This document shows, one piece after another, positions 32,901 to 44,423 of a stretch of 64,000 bases of DNA. A program made the position numbers and the translations under genes. Numbering within the stretch: the stretch's first letter is position 1; each line of letters starts with the position of its first letter. The notes beneath the pieces are model-generated. The model saw only the letters and a program-made list of their open reading frames with translations. It had not been told where the DNA came from and made no database searches. Source of the stretch: Apiosordaria backusii (lineage: Eukaryota > Ascomycota > Sordariomycetes > Sordariales > Lasiosphaeriaceae); assembly GCA_030549205.1 (NCBI GenBank), contig JAUKTV010000015.1:925400-989399 (forward strand). Reading direction: 5' to 3'.

Positions 32901-35900
32901 TCGCAGTCCCTGGGCCTATCTGGGTATTTGAGACCGCCAGGTCCAATGCTTGATGACCGCCAGGTTAGACACACAATTCGAACTCTTGTTCCGAGGATTA
33001 TATACTCACGTGATCTTGGGCCAGGGAGGAAAGGGTGGGGGTCTGATGAACTTCCAGCCGCCTGTGAGATTGTCGATGCCCGGTGGCGGACCTCTGTTAT
33101 GCCAAGTAGTTAGTAACTAGTTGGCGACAAGAGAAGGAACGGGTAAGGGTAAGGGGTTATATCATACGGCCCGATGGTTGATATGGGAAGGGTCAACTTC
33201 CAACCAAAGATCTTGATGTGCTCCGTGTCAATACAAAAGATAAAGAACCACAGCTCGTCGCATTTGACCGTGACAACCACAACAGAGTCGTCATCATCAT
33301 CATCGTCATTGTCTGGTGGGCACTCATTGTTCCTGCATCGCGACTGCATGGGCACGACGATGGGCTCGACAAGCACCTCTACGGCGTCGGTGTAGGTCGG
33401 GATGGGCTTGGTGACGGTGGAGGTTGGCGGCACGTAAATGGGGCCCTCTTCTTCATCACCGGTGATGGTGCCAGTCGTCCACCCGCCGCACGTCGAGGTC
33501 CACTTGTCGGGGGCCCTTGGGTAATCTGAGGCCACGGCGGCAGCTCAACCTGGCGGATGGTGATGGTGGTCCTGGCGTTGGATACGTGGGTCAGGGTGAC
33601 AGGGATGGCATCAGGTTTCATGCTGGTGCACATGGGGAGGAGAGCCCCGTCTGTAATGCCACCAGTGATGTTGATGTTGGAATAGGAAATCTGGTCTGCT
33701 GTGATGTCGGAGGGATAGAGCGTCACGTATTGTGTGGTATCGCCGACCTCAAACGATGTCGGGTATGGTCCCATGGGGATGACGGTGGGCGCGGGGAGCC
33801 CTCTCGGGGGCAGAACGACGACACAGGGGCTCTCGCACGCCACTGTTGGACTCTCCGAGTCGTAGACCTTTGGGCCAATGTAGGCCGGATTGACCTCTTT
33901 GTAGGGGTTGCCGTCGTCAATCTCCTTCTGAACACAGGCACCAGGAGGGCAGTAACCACGGCTACAGGCAAACTCGCAGAGGGGGCCGTAGATGCGCTCA
34001 TCAACACTCGGATCCGCCTCACCAGTGATGCCTTCTGTCTTGGCTGGAGGGACATTCAAGGCGCCCGTCTTCTTGCAGGTACACGAGTGGATGGGGCAGA
34101 AGCCAAAGTTGCAGGCATATCCGCACAGCCCGCCAAGGCCGCCGGGTCCTTCGCCCTCGACACAAGCGTCCGGGGTGAAGGGCGAGACGTTGGGGATGAT
34201 GAGCGGATGCTGGACCGTGTCGCAGTAGGCGCTGGGGCAGAAGCCCAAGTTGCAGGCAAAACTGCACAAGCCCGAATAGCTGCCAGACCTGCCTTCGGCT
34301 GGGTATCCTTTGGTGCCGAACCCGGGCGTGGTCTCGTCGGGATGCTTGAGGGCAGGCCCCATCTTGGTGCACAAGCAGGCGCCGGGTGGGCAATATCCAT
34401 ACTTGCAGGTGAAGGAGCACATCTCGTCGAAGCCGGCGGCAGCCGTGCCCTCGATACAAACCCACTTGGTCGTGTCCACCTTGGTGTTGACGCTACTTCC
34501 GACAGTGCTGGCGACAAAGGCATTCCAGTTGGTGTAGCCGCTCGTGTCGTCGCAGTTGCTCTGGATGGGCCGCTTGTTGACCGTCATGGACCCGACCGTA
34601 ACAACAACAGCGCCCGTGTGGGATCCAAAGTCGACGCTGCCGTGGTACCCGCTCCCCCGCTGGGAGTCTTGATCCACCTGGCGCCCAGGTCAACGCCGCC
34701 GACAGTGACGGTGACGGGCTGGTTGCTGGTGAGAAGGGCCGAGAAAAAGATCTTGTCCTGAACGACGTCCTGGGGAGTGAATTCGAACTGCAGCTGGCTG
34801 GCCGTATTACCCGTGGTCCAGCCGTCGTCACAGGCGTACTTGGAAGTGACTCGGTACCAGGCCACAAGCTTCTCCTGCGTGATGGTGGCCACGCCCTTCT
34901 TATAGAGGTCAATGGTGTAGGGTAGCAGCTCACGCCAGCCATCGTGCGGCATGTCGAGGGCAAAGTTAAATGGCGCCCTGCCGACCGTAAAGGCCTCGTA
35001 GCTATCACCCTCGACGTAAAGAGGGCCAATATAATGGGACTCTCCAAAGTCGTTCCACGAGATAATCTGCACGTAGTCGGGGTTAAAAAACCTGATCTGC
35101 TCCCATCGATCAAACCACAAACTGTCTCCTCTCCAGAGCCAGTTTTTGTCGTAGCCCGGGAGGTTGGTATAGAACCAAGGACTTGCCGGCATCACTGTTT
35201 CATGTCCAGGGTAATTAGCAAAAGCCGCCAGAAAGAAGAGAGAGACAACTCACTATATTGCAGATCCATACCACAGTTCCGCTCAGCAACCTCGATAAAC
35301 TCAATGTACGAAGCATCTACATAAGTGTTGCCATCCGTGTTGCCCCAAGGCCACGGTGCCCAGCTGAAGAGACCATGTGGAACGCAGGGGGCAGCGTCTA
35401 AAGCGGCTTTGGCGCCCAGCGATGACCAGTCGGGGATAAAGGCGGCGTTAGTCTTCTTAATAATGTACTCCCAGGTGCCACCGTAGTCGGGTCCCTCAAA
35501 AGTTGACACCACGGGCCGTCCTTTTTCGTCAATAAAGTAGGAATTATAACCGGAATATAGCAGTATCATACCAACCACAATATTGGAACTCCAAGGACCT
35601 CCGCCCGCATAATCAAACGAGAAGATCATCTTAAAGTTCAAATTATCGGCCGCCTGAAAGGCCCGAGACAGGGACGTGCCAAGACTCTTGTCGTCGGCTC
35701 GGATATTTAGAGCAAAGCCGTCAATGTGCGCAGCTTGAGCGAGTCTGATGTCGACCTTCCACTGGTCCACGCTCCAGAGTTTGGCATTTTCGACCTGTTC
35801 TCTAATCAGTTTCTCCCACGTCTGATAGCAAAGGTATTGTACTCACCATGAAATGGGCAAAGACAGCTTTGGCTTGGACCTGGGCACACCCTAAAAGGAT

Positions 35901-35927
35901 GGCCAAAAGGCCGGCAAACCACCACAT
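29942..35927 (-). CDS. Secreted GH71 alpha-1,3-glucanase fused to Cys-rich repeats and a subtilisin-like S8 domain
   Basis: A large predicted extracellular protein of about 1,840 residues. Exons: 35927-35847, 35794-35254, 35194-33168, 33093-33010, 32948-32384, 32312-31962, 31888-30346, 30270-29942; all introns are GT-AG, 52-75 bp. Exon 1 is a signal peptide ending near AQVQA. The GH71 mutanase domain follows (KAVFAHFMV, HIDGFALNI, PASPWFYTNLPGYDKNW, IISWNDFGESHYIGP). It would cut alpha-1,3-glucan of fungal walls. After it come four Cys-rich units of the CSFTCKYGYCPPGAC type (about 34430-33950), a low-complexity Ala-Thr run and then a subtilase domain. There, Asp is in FTDHYV, His in SHGTIVAS and Ser in GTSLSAP. 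A Cys-rich tail closes the protein. Two single-base gaps in runs of five C/G (34654-34658 and 33509-33513) break exon 3; restoring one base each makes the total length a multiple of three. Single-gene status rests on continuous splice phase. Confidence 0.8.
32638..32690. repeat. Hexanucleotide GGCAGT microsatellite in coding sequence
   Basis: About eight tandem copies of a 6-bp unit (TGGCAG on the plus strand) encode an Ala-Thr repeat on the minus strand, in the linker between the Cys-rich repeats and the subtilase domain. Length variation here would change the linker without shifting the frame. Confidence 0.85.
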
Positions 35928-37014
35928 GCTGACTTAGGCGCCCAAAGGTTTTCCTCTGTCCTGGAGATGACAAGACACACGAGAAATACCGGGAAAAGGG
36001 CATGCTGTGAAAGGTCGACAGGGAGAGGACATGATGGATATAAATATCGTAAAATAAGACGCGGACTGATGGGATCTAACTGCCGATAACAACTGCCCTG
36101 GCGACCAAAACTTTCTCGCTTCGTTATCCTGTTGATGGGGAATGGAACTTGAAGAAGACTAAGTTTGTAACATCGTCTTCACGATTGCTTGACTCGGCAA
36201 GACAAAAGCCCCATCTCCTCTCCACCAGTGTACGGTCAGCCTAACCCTAAGGTAAGATTGATCCAAAACCAGTGAGGGACTCACATGGCAGCCTGGCAGG
36301 GTCCTCGTCAAATATGTGCCTCGGCACCACCTTGCGCGCTTTCGCGCTTTATCACTTGTGGGTTTTTGTTCTCGCATTTTGATTCTCCACCATTCTGGTC
36401 TTGTGGAGTCGAGGTAGATGGCATCTGTGAAGCGATGAATAGGACAACCGAATGTGTGGAGGACTCGGAGACCAAGGTACGCACCCATGTACTAATGTAC
36501 AAAGACATCTTCTTTTAAACTTGATGTGTCATTCCAAGACGAACCGGTGTGGATCCAGGGTCTTTTAAGACCGGTGCGGATTCGGGGTCTTCTCCGAGTT
36601 CGGGAGCAAGTATGCGTATTCTACTCCATAATGTGCATCCTTCGACGGATGCTTCGACTTCATGTGTCAGAATAAAGTGGTGGTGGAACCTTGTATTGCA
36701 TTGTTGCTTGGGGAAAAACTCCATAGTTGGGTTGCGGCATTTTAACCCCTCTTTTTAACACCTTAATCAGCACCAATCTCGGGATTCCACCCATTATAGG
36801 ATATTTGCACTAAGCCTCTTTTTGACATCATGCCGGGCTAAGCCGGGCCGTACTCCGTACCGTACCGCTGCTGGTCGTGTGGAGTCTCGATCCTTCATTG
36901 TGAGGGGCAAAGACTTTGAAGCTCCACAGCCTTATCAGTAAAAACGGTTTTCAGTCGGCATGAATCAATCCATTTCCCATCAAGACAAATCCATCAAAGA
37001 CGCATTCATTCATA
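35928..37014. promoter_or_regulatory. Divergent spacer between GH71-S8 and DUF4419 genes
   Basis: This is 1.1 kb of normal composition between two divergent starts. Open frames within it are short and unlike any family I know. No specific regulatory site can be assigned. Confidence 0.4.
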
Positions 37015-38181
37015 ATGCCCGTTGTCATCACACCCGACCCCCTTTTTCGGGTGAGCGGCAAGTGCAGCGACCAGGTTGAGTCGTCGCCGTCCGGACTGCT
37101 CTCATCCGTCTCGCCGAGCGACGGATACTTTTCCATCCTTCGGTCCTCTTTCAACCCCCCTTCTTCTTCTTCATCTCCGTCCTCCCCGTTCCCCACAGTG
37201 CCTTCCAAGAATGGCTTCGCCCACACCGTCATCCGCGCCTGGCAGCAGGACCTGCACCTCCAGCTCCGCCCCGACGACGTCTGGTTGGCCATCCTGACCC
37301 AATTCACCTTTTTTGTCAACGCCAATGCCGAGTCCCTCCGCTCCGTCTTTGTTTCCCACCAGGGGCAGGCTGAGCTCCTCTTCGACGCGCGGCCCCACGG
37401 CATCGACACGGTGGATGTAGGCCACGTAGCAGAGCAGCTGGCCGCCATGGTGAGGGACAAGCTCACGGACCCCGCCATCGCCACGACCCTGCTTCCCGCC
37501 TTCACCACCACGACGGCCCACGACCGCGCCACGGCCGCCATGGTCTTCCTCGGTACTGTACACGACTATTTTGACTTTGCCGTGCGCTTCGGCTGCAGCT
37601 TCCCCTCGGTCACGCTGTTGGGTGAGCGCACCGACTGGGCAGACATGCTCTCGCGGACGACAGCTTCAGGTTGGTTCGCCACGGCCGTCGGGAACCACCA
37701 TCCAGCTGTTGCCGCCTGGGTCGTCCGTCTGGCCAAGGTGCTCGAGTACATGGTCGCGAGCTTCGACCGGCCCGACGACGCCAGCGTGAGGCGCTTCTGG
37801 ACCAACGCCGTGCACGAGCAGACGGGCGGCGGGAACTCGTCGGGCCGCATCACCACGCTGTCGGGCTGGCTGACGGCGTTTTGCTGGTGGGACGAGGACG
37901 GCAAGAGGATCTGGGACATCAGCGATGACCACCTTGATGAGGTGCTGGGTCCGGGTCAGAAGCGGCTGGTGCTGGATGGTATCCAGTTTCCCGTCATGAA
38001 CAGGGACAAGGTCCCTCCGGGCTTGGTTAAGGTCCCCGTCACGCTGTACCAAGATGGGAGAGTGGACAAGGCCGTCATGTTGGCTGGCTCCATGGGAATG
38101 CAGGTGCTCGTTGGGAAGGACGAGGATGATGACGAAACCGCGGTTCGGCCTGCTTCGGGCTGGTGGATGTTAAGGGAGTGA
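37015..38181 (+). CDS. DUF4419 protein
   Basis: A single-exon gene of 388 residues. The body matches the fungal DUF4419 family: NGFAHTVIRAWQQDLHLQLRP (about 66-86), then DDVWLAILTQFTFFVNANAESLR, followed by SLLGERTDWADM-type and GWLTAFCWWDEDGKRIW blocks. The N-terminus has a low-complexity Ser/Pro stretch (about residues 46-62). No signal peptide or membrane segment is evident, so it is probably intracellular. The biochemical role of the family is not established. The coding frame is intact and the base composition matches the neighbouring host genes. Confidence 0.85.
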   Translation: MPVVITPDPLFRVSGKCSDQVESSPSGLLSSVSPSDGYFSILRSSFNPPSSSSSPSSPFPTVPSKNGFAHTVIRAWQQDLHLQLRPDDVWLAILTQFTFFVNANAESLRSVFVSHQGQAELLFDARPHGIDTVDVGHVAEQLAAMVRDKLTDPAIATTLLPAFTTTTAHDRATAAMVFLGTVHDYFDFAVRFGCSFPSVTLLGERTDWADMLSRTTASGWFATAVGNHHPAVAAWVVRLAKVLEYMVASFDRPDDASVRRFWTNAVHEQTGGGNSSGRITTLSGWLTAFCWWDEDGKRIWDISDDHLDEVLGPGQKRLVLDGIQFPVMNRDKVPPGLVKVPVTLYQDGRVDKAVMLAGSMGMQVLVGKDEDDDETAVRPASGWWMLRE

Positions 38182-39472
38182 TAGCAGAGGCGACTATATA
38201 TTTAACTACGATATAAACTATAAACCAGTTGTTGACTTGGATAGTTTGTCGCTCCTTGTTTAACCCCCTTCCAAACCCGTCAAAGTTGAGAGGCAGAGGT
38301 GCGACAGAACGGAAGGGAACTTGACAATAATAGACCGATGAACAATAGAAATAAGATGAATGGAAATATGATACTGTCTCGAGTAGATAAGGATGGTCTG
38401 TTAGTATACACCATAGTATATTAGGCGCAACTCGGTTATGAGATGGTATCTAACATGCCATGTTTGAGCCAGCATTAAATCATGGCAATTCTCACGCCCA
38501 CTACAAGAATAACAAGGGGGAATAACCTTGACCTCACAGGCCAGCCAAGTCTACTGTCTAGGATATCGCCACATGTGGTCACTGGTTTGATTACAGGTTC
38601 TGAGGTCAATACGAGCGACAGTATCCGTGGCATCGTGCGCTGAATAGTTGCTCTCGTACCTCATTGCTGACTTTCGAAGAGCGGCATCCGAGTGATGGTG
38701 GCGGAGCGTGCTTTCATAACTGCATGATGCAAGCCACGACCGAGTTGCCTCCAGTATTGCTGTCCTATTTCGGCATCTTTGACGCCCAATACACTTCCCC
38801 AAAGAACTAAAAGGGTAATTTCGTCAATATGGGAGGTGGTCTGATTTGGTCTGTCGGTAACTCGTGTCGTGGCGAAGCCGCCACAGGCAAGCAAACTGGG
38901 ACCACTTTTGCAGGAGGTCAAGTCTGAGGGTGGAGAGGTCTTGTTTACAACTGGCCTTGACGTCGGCACAACCTTACCGCTCATTTGCATCGCCAATATG
39001 TTCTAAAGTCTCGACCCTGTCATGTCAAAATTTGCTCTCACGCTCGTATGGGCCAGAAAGGGGTGCCATGATCCCGATCCAATGGGTTTGGGCAATGCTG
39101 AGCTTGAGCTAGCCACAAGTCTGACAGTAGTGGTGTCTTCACTACGGAATTATTATTCGTACGCCGCTGTGCCCTTAGGCGTGTCGGACCTTCAAACTAT
39201 TTACTGTACAGGAAAACCGTGCCCTTACAGGTCGGGTGAAAAACCGGTACCGACAATTGAGAAAACACATTAGTGACTGAGCCTATAAATACAAAAGAAG
39301 AAGACCTCCTGGCCTCCGATGGAGGGGGTTTTCAAACCGCCGACTCCAGTTCTAGCTTCCTTGCTAGATTATACATTGGTAATCTTCCCACGTCCATCAG
39401 CCAGCTCAGGATCCTTCTCGTTAGCCGTGCAGCTGGAGGATCAATGCCCTGTAAGACAGAGTAAAAATCCCG
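38182..39472. other. Intergenic, no gene recognised
   Basis: This is 1.3 kb of normal to slightly AT-rich composition downstream of the DUF4419 gene. Several frames of 60-110 codons exist on both strands, but none has recognisable motifs or a good gene context. The right edge runs into the 3' end of the truncated LINE. Confidence 0.4.
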
Positions 39473-40425
39473 TCAAGTCCGAATGTCTGCTCTCTCCCAT
39501 GTTCGGGTCAGCGGTAGAACCAAACACCATATGACCAGGTGTTCGACAGTTTCGCGGCCTTCACCACACTCGCAAAATGGTGTTACAATCCTTGGGACAC
39601 CCCGTTTGAATAGGAAGTCCCGGAACCCGATAGCACCAGTTCGAATTTGGACCAGTAGTGAGCTTTTCGCCTTGTTGAGGCCTTCATGTCTCTTGAGTGT
39701 CTTGCCTCTGAAGATGGTCTCTTTCTGGTGGTCTAGATCGTCCGCTGGCCTCATCGTCAAGGGCGGGCTGTTGGAGCCGGGCTTCAAAGTCTGCTAACCG
39801 TTTGTTCAAGTACAGATCTAACGGCAGCACCCATGTCTCGGTTTCTAGATTGCGAATCGGCGTTAACTTGAAGGCTCCTGCTACTACTCGTAGGCTTTTA
39901 TTCTGGGCCTTTGTGAGTTCTCTGGTGATTCCTCTCGTCGCCGGCTCACCCCCCTTTCTAGTAGGGATGTGGAATGACGATGCACCGTAGGCTATTGCTG
40001 ACCGAATGCACTTGGAGTACACTTCGCGTGCTTTGGCCAGTCCTAGTCCCTATGTCTTTGCTGCAATCTTTGTCAGTGCAAAGTTTTGAGTTTTCATCTT
40101 CCGTTCCACCGCTCCAAGATGAGCCTTCTAGTTGAGTTTCCAGTCCAGCCAGACTCCTAGGAATCTAGTCGAAGCTGTTGGCTTCACTGGAGTGGTGCCT
40201 CTTCTTGGTTGGGCAAGATTTAGCTGGTCAGTCCACTGTTTCCGTCCCTTGTTGAAGTGGATTAGCTCGCTCTTTTCTGGGCCAAAGACCATTCCTCGGG
40301 TGTGTGCCCACCGCAGGCACGTCTTCCAGGCCGCTTCCAGCTGCCTAACGTTTGCCTCTGGCTCTCGGCCAAAGACAAGGAGGTTGGTATCGTCTGCGAA
40401 CCCCACTACAAAAATATAATTACAA
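39473..40425 (-). mobile_element. 5'-truncated LINE (Tad/I-type) retroposon fragment
   Basis: Only the end of the ORF2-type reverse transcriptase remains. At about 40410-40300 the active-site motif reads VGFADDTNLLVFG, followed by GMVFGPEKSELIHF and STRFLGVWLDWKL. The frame continues through two stops (TAG at about 40127 and 40051, both readable as lost Trp or Gln) into the thumb-like VYSKCIRSAIAYGASSFHIP. A frameshift near 39770 leads into the C-terminal Cys/His segment CECGEGRETVEHLVIWC. The upstream RT and endonuclease are missing, as expected for 5' truncation during target-primed integration. No poly(A) tail or target duplication was found. Confidence 0.75.
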
Positions 40426-40594
40426 ATAACTCTTGGTATATAACAGGTGGGTATTACTTTTTGTTTCCTATTATTCCTACTTCCATGCCAGATCTAATAA
40501 TCAGCTACTCACGTAGCTTCATTCAGACTGATACGTGGCAGTCCATATTTTTCACGCAACCTTTTAGACCCGAGATTATTTCTCCTCTTTGTCT

Positions 40595-41659
40595 CTACCA
40601 TGAATGCGCACAGCAAACGAAATCGCCATCGCCGGGACATATCGCCGCACCGCCTGCGTAGTTCTGGTCAGCATCAAATTCCAGACATAAGCAATAACCG
40701 TTTCTTCGTCACAAGAAAAAAATCCTCACAGCGAAGGAAGGAAATAAATAAATCACTCACCAGTATTCTCAGCCAAAACCTCACTACACCGCTCTCGCCA
40801 GAGACACTCCGCCGGATCCGTTTGTCCCAGACACGGCTTGACCACGCAGGCCATGATGTTGTCTGCGTCGTCCGGGCAGGGGTAGTTGCCCTCGTAGCCG
40901 GTGTAGGGCGTGCCATTCCACTTATTCACGCAGATTCCGCTGTCGAGGCAGATGCAGTCTGCGCCCCATTGGTTTTGGCAGCGGCCGCCTATCCCGCCTA
41001 TTTGGGGGGTGTTTGTAGAAGTAGTTGGACTTGAAGTTAAAGATGGGGAAGTTGTGGTGGGTGGGGTTGTTGGTCGAGGTGGTTCGGATTTGCTACTCGA
41101 GGAGGAGGAGGAGGAGGAAGTTGAGTTCGTTGTGGGAGTGGAGTCGGTACGGTCTGCTACTGGCGTCGAGGAGGATATTATCGTCGGGATTGCCGTTTCG
41201 TGTCCGGCCGTTTTGGAGCCAGTCAGTGCGTTAGCACCCATTGCGGTTACCGACTGTGTATCACCACTGGCGTCTCGTGATCGCACCGTGGCCCCCAGGC
41301 CGGCACCGACACCTATTCCGATCGCGACAAGTAGCGAAACAACCCATGCTGTGATGAAGAATGTCCGTCGTTTGAGACCGCATATCCTCCGCTCGGGGTT
41401 GTTGACTGTGCTGCTTGGAGCAGTGTCCGCGGCGTGCTCCCCATACTGGTACTTCGGTTTGTGGAGAGTATGTCTGTTGTTGTATTTGTTGCTGATCGTG
41501 ATACTGTTGATCGCTGGGGATGTATGCATATGGTGGATGGACGACTTCCTTGTCGTAATCTGGCGCGCCCACGGCTACTTCGAGGGTACTATAATTGTTA
41601 TTAATATTTCCACTTCCAGTGGTCGCTTCCTGCATCTTGGGTATTGCAGTAAAGTCCAT
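40595..41659 (-). CDS. Single-pass membrane protein with Ser/Thr stalk and Cys-rich ectodomain
   Basis: Exon 1 is 41659-40761 and exon 2 is 40653-40595. The intron (40654-40760) has GTGAGT, a CTGAC branch site and a GCAG acceptor, giving about 318 residues. The order is a polar Gln-rich N-tail (MDFTAIPKMQ), a basic stretch CGLKRR, one membrane helix (FFITAWVVSLLVAIGIGVGAG), a Ser/Thr/Pro-rich stalk with a run of nine Ser, and an ectodomain rich in Cys (GGRCQNQWGADCICLD, YPCPDDADNIMACVV, final PGDGDFVCCAHSW). The layout suggests a type II surface protein or wall sensor, but I do not recognise the family. One extra base near 41450 seems to break the frame between the tail and the helix; removing it makes the length divisible by three. 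Confidence 0.65.
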
Positions 41660-42375
41660 GGGTCTTTGAGGTGGAGTCGTCTGGGTCTAGAACTGGAAAG
41701 TCATGATGTGGTTAGTCTATGGAATAGACTAAGAACCGTTACAGTTGTATGTTTCAAACTGATTGCCCAGGAAAGGAAGTTTCTGACAAGTCCGCTTCTA
41801 TCCCTCTGCACTTGTCCAAGATGTTTCGGGCCAGTAATTTCCTTGAAATTTGCGTTGCAAGGATATATGACATCCAAGGATAGCAAGCTGGGGGCAGTGC
41901 TGTTCGTGTATCTCCTATGGTTTGACATCCGAATATATATATTTAATTATATTAGACTAAGAAGTGAATATTTTTAATTAAATTAATATTTAAACTTTTA
42001 TATACTTTTCTTTACTTTTTTTTTTTTTTTTAAAAAAAGTATATATTATTATTTTTCTTAATGAATATTAGTAGTATTTATATATAAAATATATATTTAA
42101 AATAAGAAAAAAATAACAAAAAATACTATATATTAATATCTTAAAATTGTTAAGGTTTTATTTTATTTTTTTGGAATAGGCCAATACTAATTATTCTAGG
42201 CTATTTCAGACTATTCCAATTTAGTACGGCTATTCCAGACTAGTAGAGATTATTATATAGTAATAAACAGTATTTATAATTATATAAAGTAATATATTAA
42301 AGTAAGTAGTATATATATATATATATATTAAAAGTAGGGATAAGGATAGGGATAGGGATAGGGTTAGAAATATTA
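41660..42375. other. Promoter side of membrane protein gene, then AT-rich repeat tract
   Basis: To about 41930 the sequence is normal and should hold the promoter or 5' UTR of the minus-strand gene; an acceptor-like TTTCCAG on that strand at about 41692-41698 hints at a 5' UTR intron. From 41935 it becomes AT-rich with microsatellites, GGAATAG/CTATTCC motifs near 42175-42235 that recur at 52390-52570, and a short GGGATA tandem (about 42335-42365). The last five bases, TATTA, are the left target duplication of the next element. Confidence 0.45.
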
Positions 42376-42592
42376 TGTGACGGCTCCTACAGTCCTTGGT
42401 CTGCAGCCGTCATCTTCCACCTATCAGGCGTGGGTCACATGACCTACCATTTGCCCCACTTTACCTACCTTCTAATTATAGTATTTAGTCTCGCTTACAG
42501 GACCACACCTCTTAATTCCTGCAACCTACTTTTATAATAAAAAGGTCTTTTTAAACTTACTATATGCCAGTTCTGGGGTCCTGTCTGTAATA
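42376..42592. repeat. Left LTR of the short element
   Basis: It starts TGTGACGGCTCCTACAG and ends GTCTGTAATA. It aligns along its length with 44203-44418 apart from C-to-T and G-to-A differences in both copies. Confidence 0.82.
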
Positions 42593-44202
42593 AAAGTAGA
42601 TTCGCTTTAAACCTCCCCGGGTCCTTAATTCTATTACCCAATTCGGCCATCGTTAAAGCTATTCAGGATTAAATTTTACCTATACGTAGGCAGCTTACGG
42701 TGGTTAATTACAGGAAGCCCAGGATTGCGCAATACATTGCATACGGCATCGCATTATTAAGATAAAAGCCTAGGGCTTAATGCGCCCCAATAACGTCACC
42801 TAAATTAGCCATAACTTACCTAATTCACCTATAGCAAATTAATTAAAGATTTATTATAATAACAATAGGTCTATTTTTTACATTAAATTTACTAAATCTA
42901 CCAAATTCACCTATTTCTTCTATTTCTATTTAACTAAGACTTACTTTCTTGCTTTTCCGACTTTTAATATAAGCTAATTATAATTAATTAATTGCTACTT
43001 ACGTTATCTTCTAACTTTATTATAGCAAATAATTAATAGCTTAATTTTAACAATCCTACCGTTATTTTATAGGCCTTTTAAGCTTTAAAGTATCACTTAG
43101 TTAAATTTTAAACTGCTAATTACTCCGCCTATAAGTACGATGGAACTATTATAAATAATCTTAATTTTATTATTAATAAGCTTACAAATTTAACCGCTAT
43201 AACTAACCTTTTACTTACTTAATTTAACTACAATTTAACTACTACTTTAATTTAGCCCTACTTCGATACTATTATTAATATAGCTACTAACGGCTTTTCC
43301 TACCTCCAGCTCCGGTTATTAATACCTAATAAGTTTTCCAGTAAATCTACTATTTAACCTACCTAAGCACCTCTAATTTAAGCCAAATTATATATCGATT
43401 CCGACGCCTTAGGACCCTTAAAGGCCTAATTTTAATATATATACTACTACCTTAATAGGAAAACTTAAACTTTAATTCTCCCTTTTATTAATAACTACGC
43501 CAGCTTTCTATCTTCTGATTTAATTTTCACGACTTTTAACTGTATTTATAAAGACCCTAATAAAGCTAACTATACAGCTAATTACTTACGTACTATATAA
43601 TAAAATACCAACTCCTTACCTATTTACCTTACTTAATTTAAACAGTATCTTTTCGAAACTGGCACTTAATAATAGCCTAATTCCTTTAAGATTTTATACT
43701 TATATAACAGTCTTATTAACCTTCTTAAATATAAGTTAGATATCTAACTCGTCGTTCCTTTATAATATAACGATTTTATTAAAGCCTTATATTAACTTTC
43801 TAACCATTCAGTTAACGGTTTAGGCGGTATTAGGACCTATTATAGCGCTGGCAATAGTGGGAATAGCTTTAAAAGTAAGTATATAGATTTAAATAATGTA
43901 AAGGAAGCTATTAATTAAATTAACCTTAATAGAAATAACTATACCGCTTTTAAAGCTGACTTAACTTCCGATTCTTTAGCCTTTAAGGATTTCATTTATA
44001 ATATTAGCCTATATAAAACTTAACTTACTAACCTTTATATAATATACTATAGTAAGTGTATATAGCTTAATAACATACCTAAACAAAGTAATATACGTAA
44101 GCTTTTAATAGCTAAATTAAAGGATCGCGGTTATAGGTAAATTTATTAATAAAGAGGATAGGTTAATGACTTTGAAGACGACGTCTATATTGCCCCGGGG
44201 GA

Positions 44203-44418
44203 TATGACGGCTCCTACAGTCCTTAGTCTGTAGCCGTATCTTCCACCTATTAAACGTAGGTTATATAACCTACCATTTACCCTACTTTGCCTACCTTCCA
44301 GTTATAGTATTTAGTCTCGTTTATAGGACCACACCTCTTAATTCCTACAACCTACTTTTATAATAAAAAGGTCTTCCTAAACTTACCACATGCCAGTCCT
44401 GGGGTCCCGTCCGTGACA
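44203..44418. repeat. Right LTR of the short element
   Basis: It starts TATGACGGCTCC (TG changed to TA) after a GGGGGA purine tract and ends GTCCGTGACA, followed by the duplicated target TATTA. Confidence 0.82.
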
Positions 44419-44423
44419 TATTA

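Larger units (their letters stand above)
42376..44418. mobile_element. Short RIP-decayed LTR element, probably non-autonomous
   Basis: Two LTRs of about 216 bp (42376-42592 and 44203-44418; TGTGACGGCTCC to TCCGTGACA) bound an internal region of only about 1.6 kb. A perfect 5-bp duplication, TATTA (42371-42375 and 44419-44423), shows a bona fide insertion. The interior is TpA-rich with no readable gag or pol frame. It is too short for a complete polyprotein, so the element either lacked pol or lost it. The right LTR keeps more G/C at its end than the left. Confidence 0.82.

Noticed and set aside
42335..42365. GGGATA/AGGGTTAG-like tandem, possible interstitial telomere
   Set aside because: Only one unit resembles TTAGGG. 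The rest is GGGATA within an AT-rich microsatellite tract, so simple repeat is the better reading.
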